A stretch of DNA of 64,000 nt from Pseudanabaena sp. FACHB-2040 (GCF_014696715.1 NZ_JACJQO010000022.1:1-64000); one strand, 5' to 3'; positions 37,091 through 45,705 are shown, numbered from the stretch's first letter. The notes: generated by a model from the sequence alone, not told the origin. Numbers and translations: made by a program.

Positions 37091-38212
37091 TTAAGGGGCT
37101 ACCGGAGGCTGCACAGTTTCGACAACCTGATCCCACTGCACGTTAAAGGGAGGCAGCCATCCTCTCAAGAAATAATAAATGGAGGTTAGCAGCTCTTCCC
37201 AATAGCGGGTTGTTAGCCATAGCGCTTCTACGTTGGGCACTAGGTCTGCTAAGCGGGCCAGGGTATCTCCAGGGGCTGGTGCATTTAGACCAAAGAGATC
37301 AGTAGGCCAAGCCACTACCTGTAAACCCTGCTGCTCAAAGGTCAGAGCTGAACGACGCATCGTCATAGCTGGGGCTACTAGCGCCACTCGAGTGGCTTCT
37401 CGATTCGGTACATTTTCTCTAAACAGGCCACGCTCCTGTAAAAAGGCCCTTAGATCAACGGCTGCCCGATACATATCCATTCCTGTCGGCTGCACCCGAA
37501 TAGACCCAGTCGGCACGCCTCTATCGGCTAGCCGCTGCACGACTAACTGATCTCTAGCCTGACGCTCCGCTTCAGTACCCGTCACAGAGCCTGCCGTCAC
37601 GACCACGAAGGGATCGGCCCCCTGAGCTCGCAGAGTGCCATAAAGTTCAGCACTGCTGTTTAGCCGAGCGCTCAATGCTGGGTCTAGCTGAGTGTCGGCA
37701 TCAACTTGGCCGGGGAAAGCTCCTGTCGTAGCTCGCCCGTCTAAATTGTCACCCGCCACAAGAATGGCTGAAACCAGGGAAAAAGGGACAGGGTCTATGG
37801 TCGGACAAATATCAGCACAGAGGGCTCGCTGGTTAGCAAAAGCCCTGGAAATCGCCTGCTCAGATTGGTTGGCCAGACTACGAGCAATCAAAGGAATGCT
37901 GCTCAAGAGCAGAATCAGCAAGGCAATCAACACCTGCCGTCCATTGACATTTTTGAGACCCTTGCCCCCCAGAGAAAACAGCAGCAGCAGAATCGATGCC
38001 CCCAGGGGAGTCAGCGGCAGGGAAAGCACCTGCCAGATAGCCCCGATCGTCTGATCATTGGGCTCGATGAAGGAGAGCACAATGAGCGCCAGAATAATAG
38101 CTCCGCCCAACCAGGTGAGAAAGGGGCGGGGAATAAACCGGAGCAGCACCCAGTAGATGAGCAGACCAACGGCTGCCCAGATGAGAAGTCGCGTCAGCAG
38201 GACGAGTAACAT
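37091..38212 (-). CDS. YdcF/ElyC-family (DUF218) membrane protein
   Basis: The 373-residue protein begins with about four membrane helices (1-125: LLIWAAVGLLIYWVLL, LTWLGGAIILALIVLSFI, LGASILLLLFSL, VLIALLILLLSSIPLIA). A periplasmic DUF218 domain follows, with VVTAGSVTGTEAERQARDQL, GVPTGSIRVQ and TRVALVAPAMTMRRSALTFEQQG. This fold is shared by SanA, ElyC and YdcF, which are linked to envelope or peptidoglycan metabolism in enterobacteria. A specific reaction is not known. It is monocistronic here, between an ABC exporter and a hairpin-bounded spacer. Confidence 0.82.
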   Translation of the reverse strand: MLLVLLTRLLIWAAVGLLIYWVLLRFIPRPFLTWLGGAIILALIVLSFIEPNDQTIGAIWQVLSLPLTPLGASILLLLFSLGGKGLKNVNGRQVLIALLILLLSSIPLIARSLANQSEQAISRAFANQRALCADICPTIDPVPFSLVSAILVAGDNLDGRATTGAFPGQVDADTQLDPALSARLNSSAELYGTLRAQGADPFVVVTAGSVTGTEAERQARDQLVVQRLADRGVPTGSIRVQPTGMDMYRAAVDLRAFLQERGLFRENVPNREATRVALVAPAMTMRRSALTFEQQGLQVVAWPTDLFGLNAPAPGDTLARLADLVPNVEALWLTTRYWEELLTSIYYFLRGWLPPFNVQWDQVVETVQPPVAP

Positions 38213-38341
38213 GGTTGCCTGAAATCCCGCAGGAAATGGATTCCATACAGCTATCTAAAGCTGCAATGCCTACATGATGATACAGATGATCCGTCAAAAT
38301 GGCGCATAATCAGCGACCAAGATTACAGGAGTTTCACTGTT

Positions 38342-38386
38342 ATGCAAAATGATGCGGATCTCACGGTCGATCGGGGTGACGCTTGA
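38342..38386 (+). other. Possible 14-residue micro-ORF in the YdcF upstream spacer
   Basis: An ATG at 38342, preceded by AGGAG about 12 bases upstream, opens a 14-codon frame (MQNDADLTVDRGDA) that ends in TGA. A CATAAT -10-like box lies at about 38313, and a hairpin terminator follows at 38405-38429. Together these could form a very short transcription unit on the plus strand. It may equally be chance, because the hairpin is also the natural terminator of the convergent minus-strand gene at 38480-38881. Confidence 0.2.
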
Positions 38387-38404
38387 GTGATGCTTTAAAG
38401 GCAC

Positions 38405-38429
38405 AAAAGCGCATGTAACATGCGCTTTT
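38405..38429. terminator. Hairpin terminator (perfect 11-bp stem)
   Basis: AAAAGCGCATG (38405-38415) and CATGCGCTTTT (38419-38429) form a perfect stem with loop TAA and T runs on both strands. It lies 50 bp beyond the stop of the minus-strand gene at 38480-38881 and so most likely terminates that gene. It could also end a short plus-strand transcript. Confidence 0.7.
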
Positions 38430-38479
38430 AGCTATCTGGGGGCTTCCTAAAAGTTGCTGCAGCGGAACTGTCAGGGAGC

Positions 38480-38881
38480 TTAATGGCCCAGCCGATTTTC
38501 TTCAATCCAGAAAACTACTTCGTTTTCTGACTCCGCGTAAAGCGTCTTACCAGTGCGGGGGTCGAAAACGTACCACCAGGGCTGACCTGCCTCATCTTGC
38601 ACCTGTTTTACCTGAAGCTGAGACTGGTTGGCTAGAGCTGTTTGCAGGTTGAACCAAGACTGGCGAAGGCGCTGAAGCCAGGAGATTTTTATGGGCTGAG
38701 CCCAGTTTGCTTCGAGTTGGTGCTGTTCTTGCTCTAGCAGCATCACTAGAGATCTGTTTTGCTGGGACTTTGCGATCGCAACCCGGCGATTCAAGTTAGA
38801 CAGCAAGTTGGTTCGATGTTGTTCAAAGGCTTCTCGGTCAGACGCCTGAGTACGCGCAGTTCCAACCACACTACTCAGCAT
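38480..38881 (-). CDS. Hypothetical cyanobacterial protein
   Basis: The 133-residue protein has a helical N-terminal two thirds (EAFEQHRTNLLSNLNRRVAIAKSQQNRSLVMLLEQEQHQLEANW) and a compact C-terminal beta part with PWWYVFDPRTGKTLYAESENEVVFWIEENRLGH. No membrane segment is present. A near-perfect Shine-Dalgarno (AAGGAGGG) sits a few bases before the ATG, and TTGACA (minus, at 38961-38966) lies further upstream, so it is probably well expressed. I cannot name a function; the WYVFDPxTGKTLYAES pattern looks like a small conserved cyanobacterial domain. Confidence 0.7.
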   Translation of the reverse strand: MLSSVVGTARTQASDREAFEQHRTNLLSNLNRRVAIAKSQQNRSLVMLLEQEQHQLEANWAQPIKISWLQRLRQSWFNLQTALANQSQLQVKQVQDEAGQPWWYVFDPRTGKTLYAESENEVVFWIEENRLGH

Positions 38882-39032
38882 GGTATTCCCTCCTTAAATG
38901 ACTGATTTCATTTTCAATCTAGTCAATTTCTGTATATTTAGCTACTATCTCAAGATTTTGTGTCAAGAATCCCTAGCATTATCAGGATTGTGGGAGTTTA
39001 CACCCATTCGCTCAAGCCTAGCTACCAATAGT

Positions 39033-39066
39033 CTTTGCCTCAGACTAAGGCCGGGTTGAGGCAAAG
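39033..39066 (-). terminator. Second hairpin downstream of the DUF1517 gene
   Basis: CTTTGCCTCA (39033-39042) and TGAGGCAAAG (39057-39066) form a perfect 10-bp inverted repeat with a 14-nt loop. It lies directly behind the stronger hairpin at 39071-39102 in the direction of transcription from the DUF1517 gene, giving a tandem arrangement. It has no clear T tract of its own. Confidence 0.45.
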
Positions 39067-39102
39067 CAAAAAGCGGTGCAGGAAGTCCTTCCTGCACCGC
39101 TT
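39067..39102 (-). terminator. Rho-independent terminator of the DUF1517 gene
   Basis: A perfect 14-bp stem (AAGCGGTGCAGGAA at 39071-39084 with TTCCTGCACCGCTT at 39089-39102) with a 4-nt loop is followed on the minus strand by TTTTTG. It is 32 bp beyond the DUF1517 stop. Confidence 0.85.
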
Positions 39103-39133
39103 AAGTGGGATTAAACTACACAGACTGCAATTG

Positions 39134-40087
39134 TTAGACCAGCTGCAGGTCAGGGTACTCAGCAATTAGCTCATCTGCCGTCAGGGTTTCACCCGACTGT
39201 TGAGGCGTCCAGAGGACTTCGACCGCCAATAGACGCTCGCTGGAAATAGCTCCAATCTGGCTCAGAGCCCGTCGCAGATCCTGCTCGCTGTTGATAGTTG
39301 GCAGGTCAAGTTTGCCTTGAACGCCCACTACTACCGTCGCCACAATGTATTCACCAGGCTGGTTAGCGCTAGCGCTACCGGGTAGGGCAGCTGTGGGGTC
39401 TGCCTGCTGCAGACGGTTGTTGATGTTGGTCAACGTTTCACCCGTAAACTTGCTGCGCTCAGTCAGCGCTAGCCGGTTAAACTCCTGCTCAGCAGAAAGT
39501 AAGCGGGTTTGCGTATCGTCAGTAGAGGCATAGGCCCAGTAGTCGGGGTGGCGCAGCAGAGACAGTGTCGTTTCCTGCAGCAGCTGAGCTAGACCCTCGT
39601 CAGAAGACGTATTGGCCGTACGGGCAATACGATTTAGGTCTTCCTGCAGACTACGAGCTTCAGCCAGTAGTCCAACCTGAAGCTTAGCAACAGAAACAAC
39701 GGGATTGGACTGGGAGCCGTAGCTAGATTCGTATTCTGTTTCGGTGGAAATGCCTCGGAAGCTACGAACTAGGAAGTTGGCGATGGCAAAGAAAATTAGG
39801 ATCGAGAACAGACCCCCAAAGCCACCACCAATGCCAAAGATCGGCATGATGAAGGGGAAGCCAAAGCCTCCACCTGGGTAATATCCACCACCAGAGGGGC
39901 CTCGGTAAGTCCGGGTGGGGGGAGCGTAGGTCCGACTCGGTGCCCGGAAACTACCGCCTCCCATCCGTCCTCCAGCCCGGGCGGCCAAAGCACCATCTGC
40001 TTGACCCAGAACCAGGGTCAAGATCAGGCCAACTACGGCCAGGGACTTCAAGAAGGGCTTGAATCGTCGGAAAAGTTTTTGAGCCAT
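39134..40087 (-). CDS. DUF1517 membrane-associated protein
   Basis: The 317-residue protein starts with a signal peptide or membrane segment (about 14-35, ending in ALA-AR). A Gly/Arg/Tyr-rich low-complexity stretch (GGRMGGGSFRAPSRTY, GGGYYPGGGFGFPF) and a membrane helix (GGLFSILIFFAIANFLVRSFR, about 90-112) follow. The C-terminal soluble DUF1517 domain carries VSVAKLQVGLLAEARSLQEDL and VATVVVGVQGKLDLP. The family occurs in cyanobacteria and plastids (chloroplast envelope/thylakoid proteins); function is unknown. It is monocistronic with a strong terminator. Confidence 0.85.
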   Translation of the reverse strand: MAQKLFRRFKPFLKSLAVVGLILTLVLGQADGALAARAGGRMGGGSFRAPSRTYAPPTRTYRGPSGGGYYPGGGFGFPFIMPIFGIGGGFGGLFSILIFFAIANFLVRSFRGISTETEYESSYGSQSNPVVSVAKLQVGLLAEARSLQEDLNRIARTANTSSDEGLAQLLQETTLSLLRHPDYWAYASTDDTQTRLLSAEQEFNRLALTERSKFTGETLTNINNRLQQADPTAALPGSASANQPGEYIVATVVVGVQGKLDLPTINSEQDLRRALSQIGAISSERLLAVEVLWTPQQSGETLTADELIAEYPDLQLV

Positions 40088-40337
40088 TATCGTTCAAACA
40101 CGCAATCGAAGGGGCGGCATAAGGATGTCTTGGAATGGGGCGAATAGGTGTCAGAAAGCCTAACTGCCAAGTGTCTGATGCCTAACCCAATTCCCTGCTG
40201 TAGATTGTCTCTCACGCATGCAAGAGGTGCAAACAGCGTAAAGACAGATAACCCTTTTCACTTCTTTACTTTAACGCCTGTCCCTGGCCCTGCCGAGGTG
40301 GATTACGCACCCTTTGGGGTGAATGACCGAACCTTTT

Positions 40338-40571
40338 TTAGGATTGACCGCCGCCTACGATAGTCACGATTTCTAGGCGATCGCCCTCCTGCAAGCAGGT
40401 GTGATCCCAGTACTGGCGATGCAGAATTTCGCCGTTGTATTCCACCGCCACCAGGCGAGGATTAAGGCCTAGCTGCTCTAGAAAAGCGGGCAGACCAGTC
40501 TGGGGAGCACAGGTGCGGGTTTCGCCGTTGACCTGAAGCTGAACTTGGGGCTGGGAGGGCGTCGATTGCAT
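40338..40571 (-). CDS. thiS: Sulfur carrier protein ThiS (with two-residue tail)
   Basis: About 77 residues from ATG 40571; a TTG at 40583 overlapping the thiE stop is an alternative start. The beta-grasp protein contains LQVNGETRTC, VAVEYNGEILHRQYW and EGDRLEIVTIVGGG, the ThiS/MoaD-like C-terminal strand. Normally ThiS ends in exactly Gly-Gly, whose carboxylate is adenylated and thiocarboxylated by ThiF. Here Gln-Ser follows GGG. It is 8 bp behind thiE, as in other cyanobacteria where thiE and thiS are linked for thiazole and thiamine-phosphate synthesis. Confidence 0.88.
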   Translation of the reverse strand: MQSTPSQPQVQLQVNGETRTCAPQTGLPAFLEQLGLNPRLVAVEYNGEILHRQYWDHTCLQEGDRLEIVTIVGGGQS

Positions 40572-40579
40572 GATAGCTG

Positions 40580-41668
40580 TCAAGAAACACGGGCAGCCCG
40601 TAGGGTCTGCTGGTAATTAAGCTGGGCCACAAAAAACTGAGAAATCAGGGTGGGGTTTTCGGCCTGCATGATAGCCCGCACCACAGCCACTCGCTCGGCC
40701 CCCGCCTGAATCACCTCGGTCAGGTTATCTGGGTTGATGCTGCCAATGGCAAACCAAGGGATCGAGGCATGTTCAGCAGCGTAGCGAACGTAATCTAGCC
40801 CGGCTGCCGGTTTGCCCGGCTTCGTGGGGGTGGCATAGACGGGCCCAACCCCGATATAGTCAGCGCCTTCTTCAATGGCGCGGGCCATTTCATCAGGGTT
40901 GGTAGTGGAGCGACCTAGAATGCGCTGACTGCCTAGGATCTGGCGAGCCACTGCAATGGGCATGTCCTGCTGGCCCAGATGCACGCCGTCGGCGTCGATA
41001 GCCAAGGCCAAATCGACTCGGTCATTGACGATAAATAGGGCGCTGTAGCGATGGCAGAGTTCTCTCAATTGCCGAGCGTTTTCCAGGCGAATGCTGTCAT
41101 CGGTATCCTTATCGCGGTACTGCACGATGGAAACGCCGCCCTGCAAAGCCGCTTCGACTGCCCAGAAAAGGTTCTCACCGGGAGTAGTGACCAGGTAGGT
41201 GTGCGATCGCATTAGCTGCTGAAAGCGATGATGGCCCAGCAACTCACTCTCTAGGCTATAGACCTGATAGCGCATATTCTTGCAGGCAGCAGCAAACTCG
41301 ACTTTGTAGAGCTTGCCGTATTCTTCTAGCACCCGCAACGCCTCCTGCACCCGGCAAAAGTTTGCCTGTAGCACAGCGGTGAGGCTGCTGCGTTCAGCTT
41401 CCTGTGGATGGGTCAGGTGAGTGCCCAGATCTCCCGGAGTGTCCCTAGCCAGCCGAATCTGCGGCGTATGCCATTGGGCCAAGGTTTGGCGCAGATGCTT
41501 GATCTGCTCCGTCATCACCCCATGATTTAGGCCAAAGCGGCACCACTCCTCCACGATCCGCAGCCCCTCCCTGGCCCGATCCAGGTTGGCATCAAGAATG
41601 CGAAAAATAGCCAACTCCGTAAACTGGACAGGCTCACCTAACCCCCGCTCAAAATACCGTTCCTGCAT
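40580..41668 (-). CDS. thiE: Thiamine-phosphate synthase with N-terminal extension
   Basis: The 362-residue protein has a C-terminal ThiE TIM barrel (about 150-350) with IVQYRDKD, FIVNDRVDLALAIDADGVHLGQQD, RSTTNPDEM and GVGPVYATPTKPG, which bind HMP-PP and thiazole phosphate. The N-terminal ~150 residues (RILDANLDRAREGLRIVEEWCRF, then VLQANFCRVQEALRVLEEYGKLY) form a helical domain characteristic of cyanobacterial ThiE; its role is not known to me. ThiE joins the pyrimidine and thiazole moieties. thiS follows immediately. No THI-box riboswitch was found upstream. Confidence 0.93.
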   Translation of the reverse strand: MQERYFERGLGEPVQFTELAIFRILDANLDRAREGLRIVEEWCRFGLNHGVMTEQIKHLRQTLAQWHTPQIRLARDTPGDLGTHLTHPQEAERSSLTAVLQANFCRVQEALRVLEEYGKLYKVEFAAACKNMRYQVYSLESELLGHHRFQQLMRSHTYLVTTPGENLFWAVEAALQGGVSIVQYRDKDTDDSIRLENARQLRELCHRYSALFIVNDRVDLALAIDADGVHLGQQDMPIAVARQILGSQRILGRSTTNPDEMARAIEEGADYIGVGPVYATPTKPGKPAAGLDYVRYAAEHASIPWFAIGSINPDNLTEVIQAGAERVAVVRAIMQAENPTLISQFFVAQLNYQQTLRAARVS

Positions 41669-41926
41669 AGCTGTAGGGATGCCGTAGGGATAAGGACATG
41701 ATTTACGCCTTCAACATCCTACCAGGTCAGGTCAGGTCAATTTGACAGACGAGTTCTGGCCAAAAGTTCCTAGATGCCCTATCCTTAGCCAAGATTTCTG
41801 AGACAGCTCAACTGGCCCTACGAAAAGTTCTTCTAGTTAACTTTCGTTAACCTGTGTTCCTCTAGGCCCAGACCTGAGCTATCACTTGGGCGTCTTAACC
41901 CAATTGCTCCATCCCCACGCCGGTTT

Positions 41927-44233
41927 ATGACAGCTCCTTCCCTGGTTCTCACCACTCTACTGACAGGGCTTCTCGTCACCCTTACCGGGCCGGGACAAGC
42001 TCAGACAGCTCCACCACCCCAAAACTCCACTCAACTAGACAGCAGTACCGTTGCCAACACCCCTCAGCCCAATCGTCAGTATGTGCTGATTCACGTCAGT
42101 GCAACGGCTGGCAGTGATGCGACCGGCGACGGCAGCCAAATGAAGCCGCTTCAGACCATTTCGCGAGCGCTGCAGATGGCTGAAGCCGGTACCGTCATTG
42201 TGCTGGCTCCAGGAGAGTACAGTGCCGCCAGCGGAGAGACGTTTCCGCTGCAGCTCCGGCCTGGGGTGACGGTGCAGGGTGCGCCCGGATCTGCCCGCAA
42301 CGTAGCGGTTATCCTGGGTGGCGGCGCTTATCTCAGTTCTACCCAAGGCCAGGTAAACGTTGCCGTTTTGGCCGTTGATCGATCAGGCTTGGGCAATGTC
42401 ATGGTCAGCAATACTAATCCCCAGGGCTATGGAGTTTGGGTGGAAACGGGTAGCCCAATTCTGCGTGAAAATCTCTTTGTCGGCAGCGGCCAGGCGGGGG
42501 TTTATGCTACTGGAGCGGGCCTGCCCCTAATTCAACGAAACTATTTCACTCAAAACGGAGTGGCGGGCCTGATCATTGGCAGTCCCTCCCAGGCACAAGT
42601 CCAGGCCAACGTCTTTGAAAACACCAACATTGGCATTCAGGTTGCTCCTGGTGCAGCTCCTCGCATTGAGGAAAACCGGATTGTTCAGAACCAAGACGGG
42701 CTAATCCTTCAAACCAATGCCCGACCTGTCTTGGAAAACAACACCATTGCCCGCAACCGCCGCAATGGATTGGTCGATTTCCAAGCCGCTACTCAAGCCG
42801 AGTCACCGTCAAACCTGGCAAATCTGAATCAACCCCTCTCTTTAGCGACCACACCTGTAGCGACCCCATCTTTTGCCAGTAATGCAGCCCCTCAGCCAGA
42901 GGTCTTTCCCCCCGCCACAACGCCTCTGCCCACTGCCATACTCGGCGATGAACCGCCCTCACCGAGGCCAGCCCTAGCAAATTCCCAGATGCAGGCTGAG
43001 CCGGAGCTGCCGGCTGCCGACATGGCCCCCGTTACCGTAGCATCTCCAGAGACCGCTCGGTCAGCCAGTACAGTAGCCGTTGCTCCACCAGCCTCACCAG
43101 CCTCGGCTTTAGAAACTGCTAACTCTGAACCTGCTACAGGGGTATTGCCTGAACTAGAGGAGCAGCCTCTCAGCAGTGTATTGCCCGAGCCCGAACCGCC
43201 TGAGGTGGCCTTATCGGCACCTGTCTTGCCAGCTGAACTGCCGGCACAGGCTGCAGTAGTTGACCTACCTGTACCTACACCTACCTCTGCACCAGTCATC
43301 GTCTCTGATCCACCGCTGTCCCAACCTGCACTGCTAGAAGCTGACTCACGGCCAGAACCTGCTGCAGCTTCACTTGCGGTACCAGAACCTGCTCTACCAG
43401 AACCTGCCGTAACCGAGCCAGCCACTGTGGACGTACCGACCCCGACAGCTCCCCAGCAGTCGGCAGCGGCTGAGCGAGAGAACATAACTGCCTTACGGGC
43501 TCGAATTTTAGCCCAGCGGCAGCCGCAACCAGCCAGTTCAGCTGCGGGGGGACCGGATACTCCGTCTGAGACAGAGGCTGTTGATCTAGCTGTAATTCCT
43601 TCTTCGGGGGCGACCCCGGCTACAGAGGCTCTGGATACGCCACAGTCAGGAGGTAATATTACGGCGCTGCGGGAGCGGTTACTCCGCAACCGAACCGCAG
43701 CCCAAGCAGGCACAGCCGACAATTCGGCTGAAGCGGTTGCAATTGATGTCACGCCACCGCCGGTAGAGGCCGTAGCCCAACCTGATCCCCAAAACCTGGC
43801 AGCCCTAAATCAGACCCTGCCGCTGATTCCGACAGAGGGTAGCTTACCAGCCTCACCTGGGCCAGATGTGCCCGCCTTGTCGGCTCCCAGCGGGAGTTTG
43901 CCGCTACTCCAGGTGCCCAGTCCCAATATTCCTATGGGCAGCGGTGGAACGATGCCGGAAATTTTGGCCAGCAGTAGCTTCGTTGGCAGCGGTCCGCCGG
44001 CTCCTCCCTCCCGCGCTGGCAGCCTGGGACTTAACTACAAGGTCTTTGTACCCGCTGCCGACGAAGCTGCTCAGAGCCAGGTGCGGGCTATCGTTCCCGA
44101 TGCTTTTCGGGTGAGGATGAACGGGCAGCTGATGATGCAGGCCGGAGCCTTTACTGACCAGGCAACGGCAGATGCGATCGCAAACACCCTAATCCAGCAA
44201 GGCCTCGATGCTAGAGTTCAGCACATGCCCTAG
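41927..44233 (+). CDS. Secreted DUF1565 beta-helix protein with Pro-rich linker and SPOR-like end
   Basis: The 768-residue protein begins with a hydrophobic export segment (about 5-25, ending GQAQTA). A DUF1565/right-handed beta-helix domain follows (about 45-285), with ATGDGSQMKPLQTISRALQMA and repeated short strands such as LIQRNYFTQNGVAGLIIG and IEENRIVQNQDGLILQ. A ~350-residue Pro/Ala/Glu/Val low-complexity linker comes next; it contains two copies of an NITALRxRxLxxR motif near 525 and 585. A final domain (LNYKVFVPAADE to GLDARVQHMP, about 700-768) looks SPOR-like. A surface or periplasmic glycan-binding role is inferred. Its TAG stop overlaps the cysS stop (CTAG at 44230-44233). Confidence 0.8.
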   Translation: MTAPSLVLTTLLTGLLVTLTGPGQAQTAPPPQNSTQLDSSTVANTPQPNRQYVLIHVSATAGSDATGDGSQMKPLQTISRALQMAEAGTVIVLAPGEYSAASGETFPLQLRPGVTVQGAPGSARNVAVILGGGAYLSSTQGQVNVAVLAVDRSGLGNVMVSNTNPQGYGVWVETGSPILRENLFVGSGQAGVYATGAGLPLIQRNYFTQNGVAGLIIGSPSQAQVQANVFENTNIGIQVAPGAAPRIEENRIVQNQDGLILQTNARPVLENNTIARNRRNGLVDFQAATQAESPSNLANLNQPLSLATTPVATPSFASNAAPQPEVFPPATTPLPTAILGDEPPSPRPALANSQMQAEPELPAADMAPVTVASPETARSASTVAVAPPASPASALETANSEPATGVLPELEEQPLSSVLPEPEPPEVALSAPVLPAELPAQAAVVDLPVPTPTSAPVIVSDPPLSQPALLEADSRPEPAAASLAVPEPALPEPAVTEPATVDVPTPTAPQQSAAAERENITALRARILAQRQPQPASSAAGGPDTPSETEAVDLAVIPSSGATPATEALDTPQSGGNITALRERLLRNRTAAQAGTADNSAEAVAIDVTPPPVEAVAQPDPQNLAALNQTLPLIPTEGSLPASPGPDVPALSAPSGSLPLLQVPSPNIPMGSGGTMPEILASSSFVGSGPPAPPSRAGSLGLNYKVFVPAADEAAQSQVRAIVPDAFRVRMNGQLMMQAGAFTDQATADAIANTLIQQGLDARVQHMP

Positions 44234-45705
44234 CGGTGCCACTCAGTAACGCCGCCCGGCTTGTCGATTAGCGTAATGCCGTGAGCCTGCAGCTCGTCTC
44301 GCAGGCGGTCGGCCTCGGCAAAGTCCTTCCCTTTGCGGGCAGCGTTACGCTGATCGATCAGGGCTGCAACCTCTGTATCCGAGAGTCCTGTAACAGGGGC
44401 CTCTTCCATCTCAGGCTGAGCCTCTAGGCCCAATACCTGAGCCAGACACACCAGCGTCTGCCACTGCTGGCGCAAGCTGTCTGATCCGGTGTCGGCTTTG
44501 CCTTCGTGGACGATCAGGTTGCCCGCGCGGCGCAGATCCTTAGCCAGGTCAAACAGTACTGCCCGTCCCCCGGGAGTATTGAAGTCATCGTCCATTGCTG
44601 CCTGAAACTGCTGGACAGCAGGGCTATCACGGTCAATTCGCATAGCTGCCGGATTGCCGAAGTCAGGGTCATCTACATCGGGCCAGCCCAGCTCTTTACC
44701 AAACTGATAGCCGAACAGCAACCCTTCCTTGAGGGTGTGCCAGCTATTTTGAGCAGATGCGATCGCATCTGCCGTAAAGTCCACCGGCTTGCGGTACTGC
44801 GCCTGCAGCAAAAACAGCCGCACCGCCATCGGATCAGGCCCATCAGGCGCATCCAAAAGCTGGCGGATGGTGGTGAAGTTGCCCAGCGACTTGGACATCT
44901 TTTCCCCATCAACATTCACCATGCCGTTGTGCATCCAGTAGCGAGACAGGGGTTGCCCCGTTGCGGCCTCCGACTGGGCAATCTCATTTTCATGGTGGGG
45001 AAAGACTAAATCGCTGCCGCCTAAGTGAATGTCGATGGTAGTTCCCAAATGCTCACGAATCATGGCGGAGCATTCGATGTGCCAGCCCGGTCGGCCTGGT
45101 CCCCAGGGAGACTCCCAAAAAGGTTCTCCGGGCTTGGCTCCTTTCCACAGGGCAAAGTCAAACGGATCGTGCTTTCGGACTTCTTCACTGCCGACTCGTC
45201 CCCCAGCTCCAGCCTGCATATCGTCAAGGTTGCGGCCTGATAGTTTGCCGTAGCCTTCAAACTTGCGAACTGCGTAGTACACATCTCCCGCCGCCGGGTA
45301 AGCGTAGCCCTTGTGCTCCAGCTCCGAAATCAGCCGCTGAATGCCGTCAAGAGTTTGGGTAGCGTAAGTGTATTTATCGGCTTCGAGGATGTTGAGCCGC
45401 GCCATGTCCTCCAAATAGGCCTGAGTGTAGCGCTCTGCCACCGCCTGCATAGAAGACTGCTCATTCTTTGCCCGATTGAGAATTTTGTCGTCAATATCGG
45501 TAAAGTTCTGGACGTACTGAACGTTGTAGCCGCGCCACAGCAGATAGCGCCGCACCGTGTCCCAAACCACATAGCAGCGGGCATGGCCTAGGTGGGAGTA
45601 GTCGTAAACTGTGACGCCACAGCAGTATATTCTCACGCTGCCTGCTTCTAGCGGCTCGAAGGGTTCTTTCTTGCGAGTCAACTTGTTGTAGAGAGAAAGG
45701 CTCAT
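44230..45705 (-). CDS. cysS: Cysteinyl-tRNA synthetase
   Basis: About 491 residues from ATG 45705 (MSLSLYNKLTRKKEPFEPLE); an in-frame start seven codons earlier is less likely. The class I motifs are HLGHA (HIGH-like) and KMSKS. Zinc ligands are seen as the Cys in CGVTVYD, the Cys in WHIECSAM, and HHENE. The anticodon-binding helical end is complete. CysRS charges tRNA-Cys, and related enzymes can also form persulfides. A strong inverted repeat lies 45 bp upstream of the start. Confidence 0.96.
   Translation of the reverse strand: MSLSLYNKLTRKKEPFEPLEAGSVRIYCCGVTVYDYSHLGHARCYVVWDTVRRYLLWRGYNVQYVQNFTDIDDKILNRAKNEQSSMQAVAERYTQAYLEDMARLNILEADKYTYATQTLDGIQRLISELEHKGYAYPAAGDVYYAVRKFEGYGKLSGRNLDDMQAGAGGRVGSEEVRKHDPFDFALWKGAKPGEPFWESPWGPGRPGWHIECSAMIREHLGTTIDIHLGGSDLVFPHHENEIAQSEAATGQPLSRYWMHNGMVNVDGEKMSKSLGNFTTIRQLLDAPDGPDPMAVRLFLLQAQYRKPVDFTADAIASAQNSWHTLKEGLLFGYQFGKELGWPDVDDPDFGNPAAMRIDRDSPAVQQFQAAMDDDFNTPGGRAVLFDLAKDLRRAGNLIVHEGKADTGSDSLRQQWQTLVCLAQVLGLEAQPEMEEAPVTGLSDTEVAALIDQRNAARKGKDFAEADRLRDELQAHGITLIDKPGGVTEWHR

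Noticed and set aside
41669-41926. CTGAGA-containing stretch as a TPP riboswitch for thiE
   Set aside because: The CTGAGA is on the strand opposite to thiE, and the other conserved THI-box blocks are absent. CAGGT occurs three times in tandem but forms no known element.
42892-43752. 286-residue open frame on the minus strand
   Set aside because: It lies opposite the Pro/Ala-rich linker of the DUF1565 gene; its Gly/Ser/Ala composition is the mirror of that low-complexity sequence, and no domain is visible.
44506-45009. 167-residue plus-strand frame opposite cysS
   Set aside because: Antisense shadow of a secure synthetase gene.
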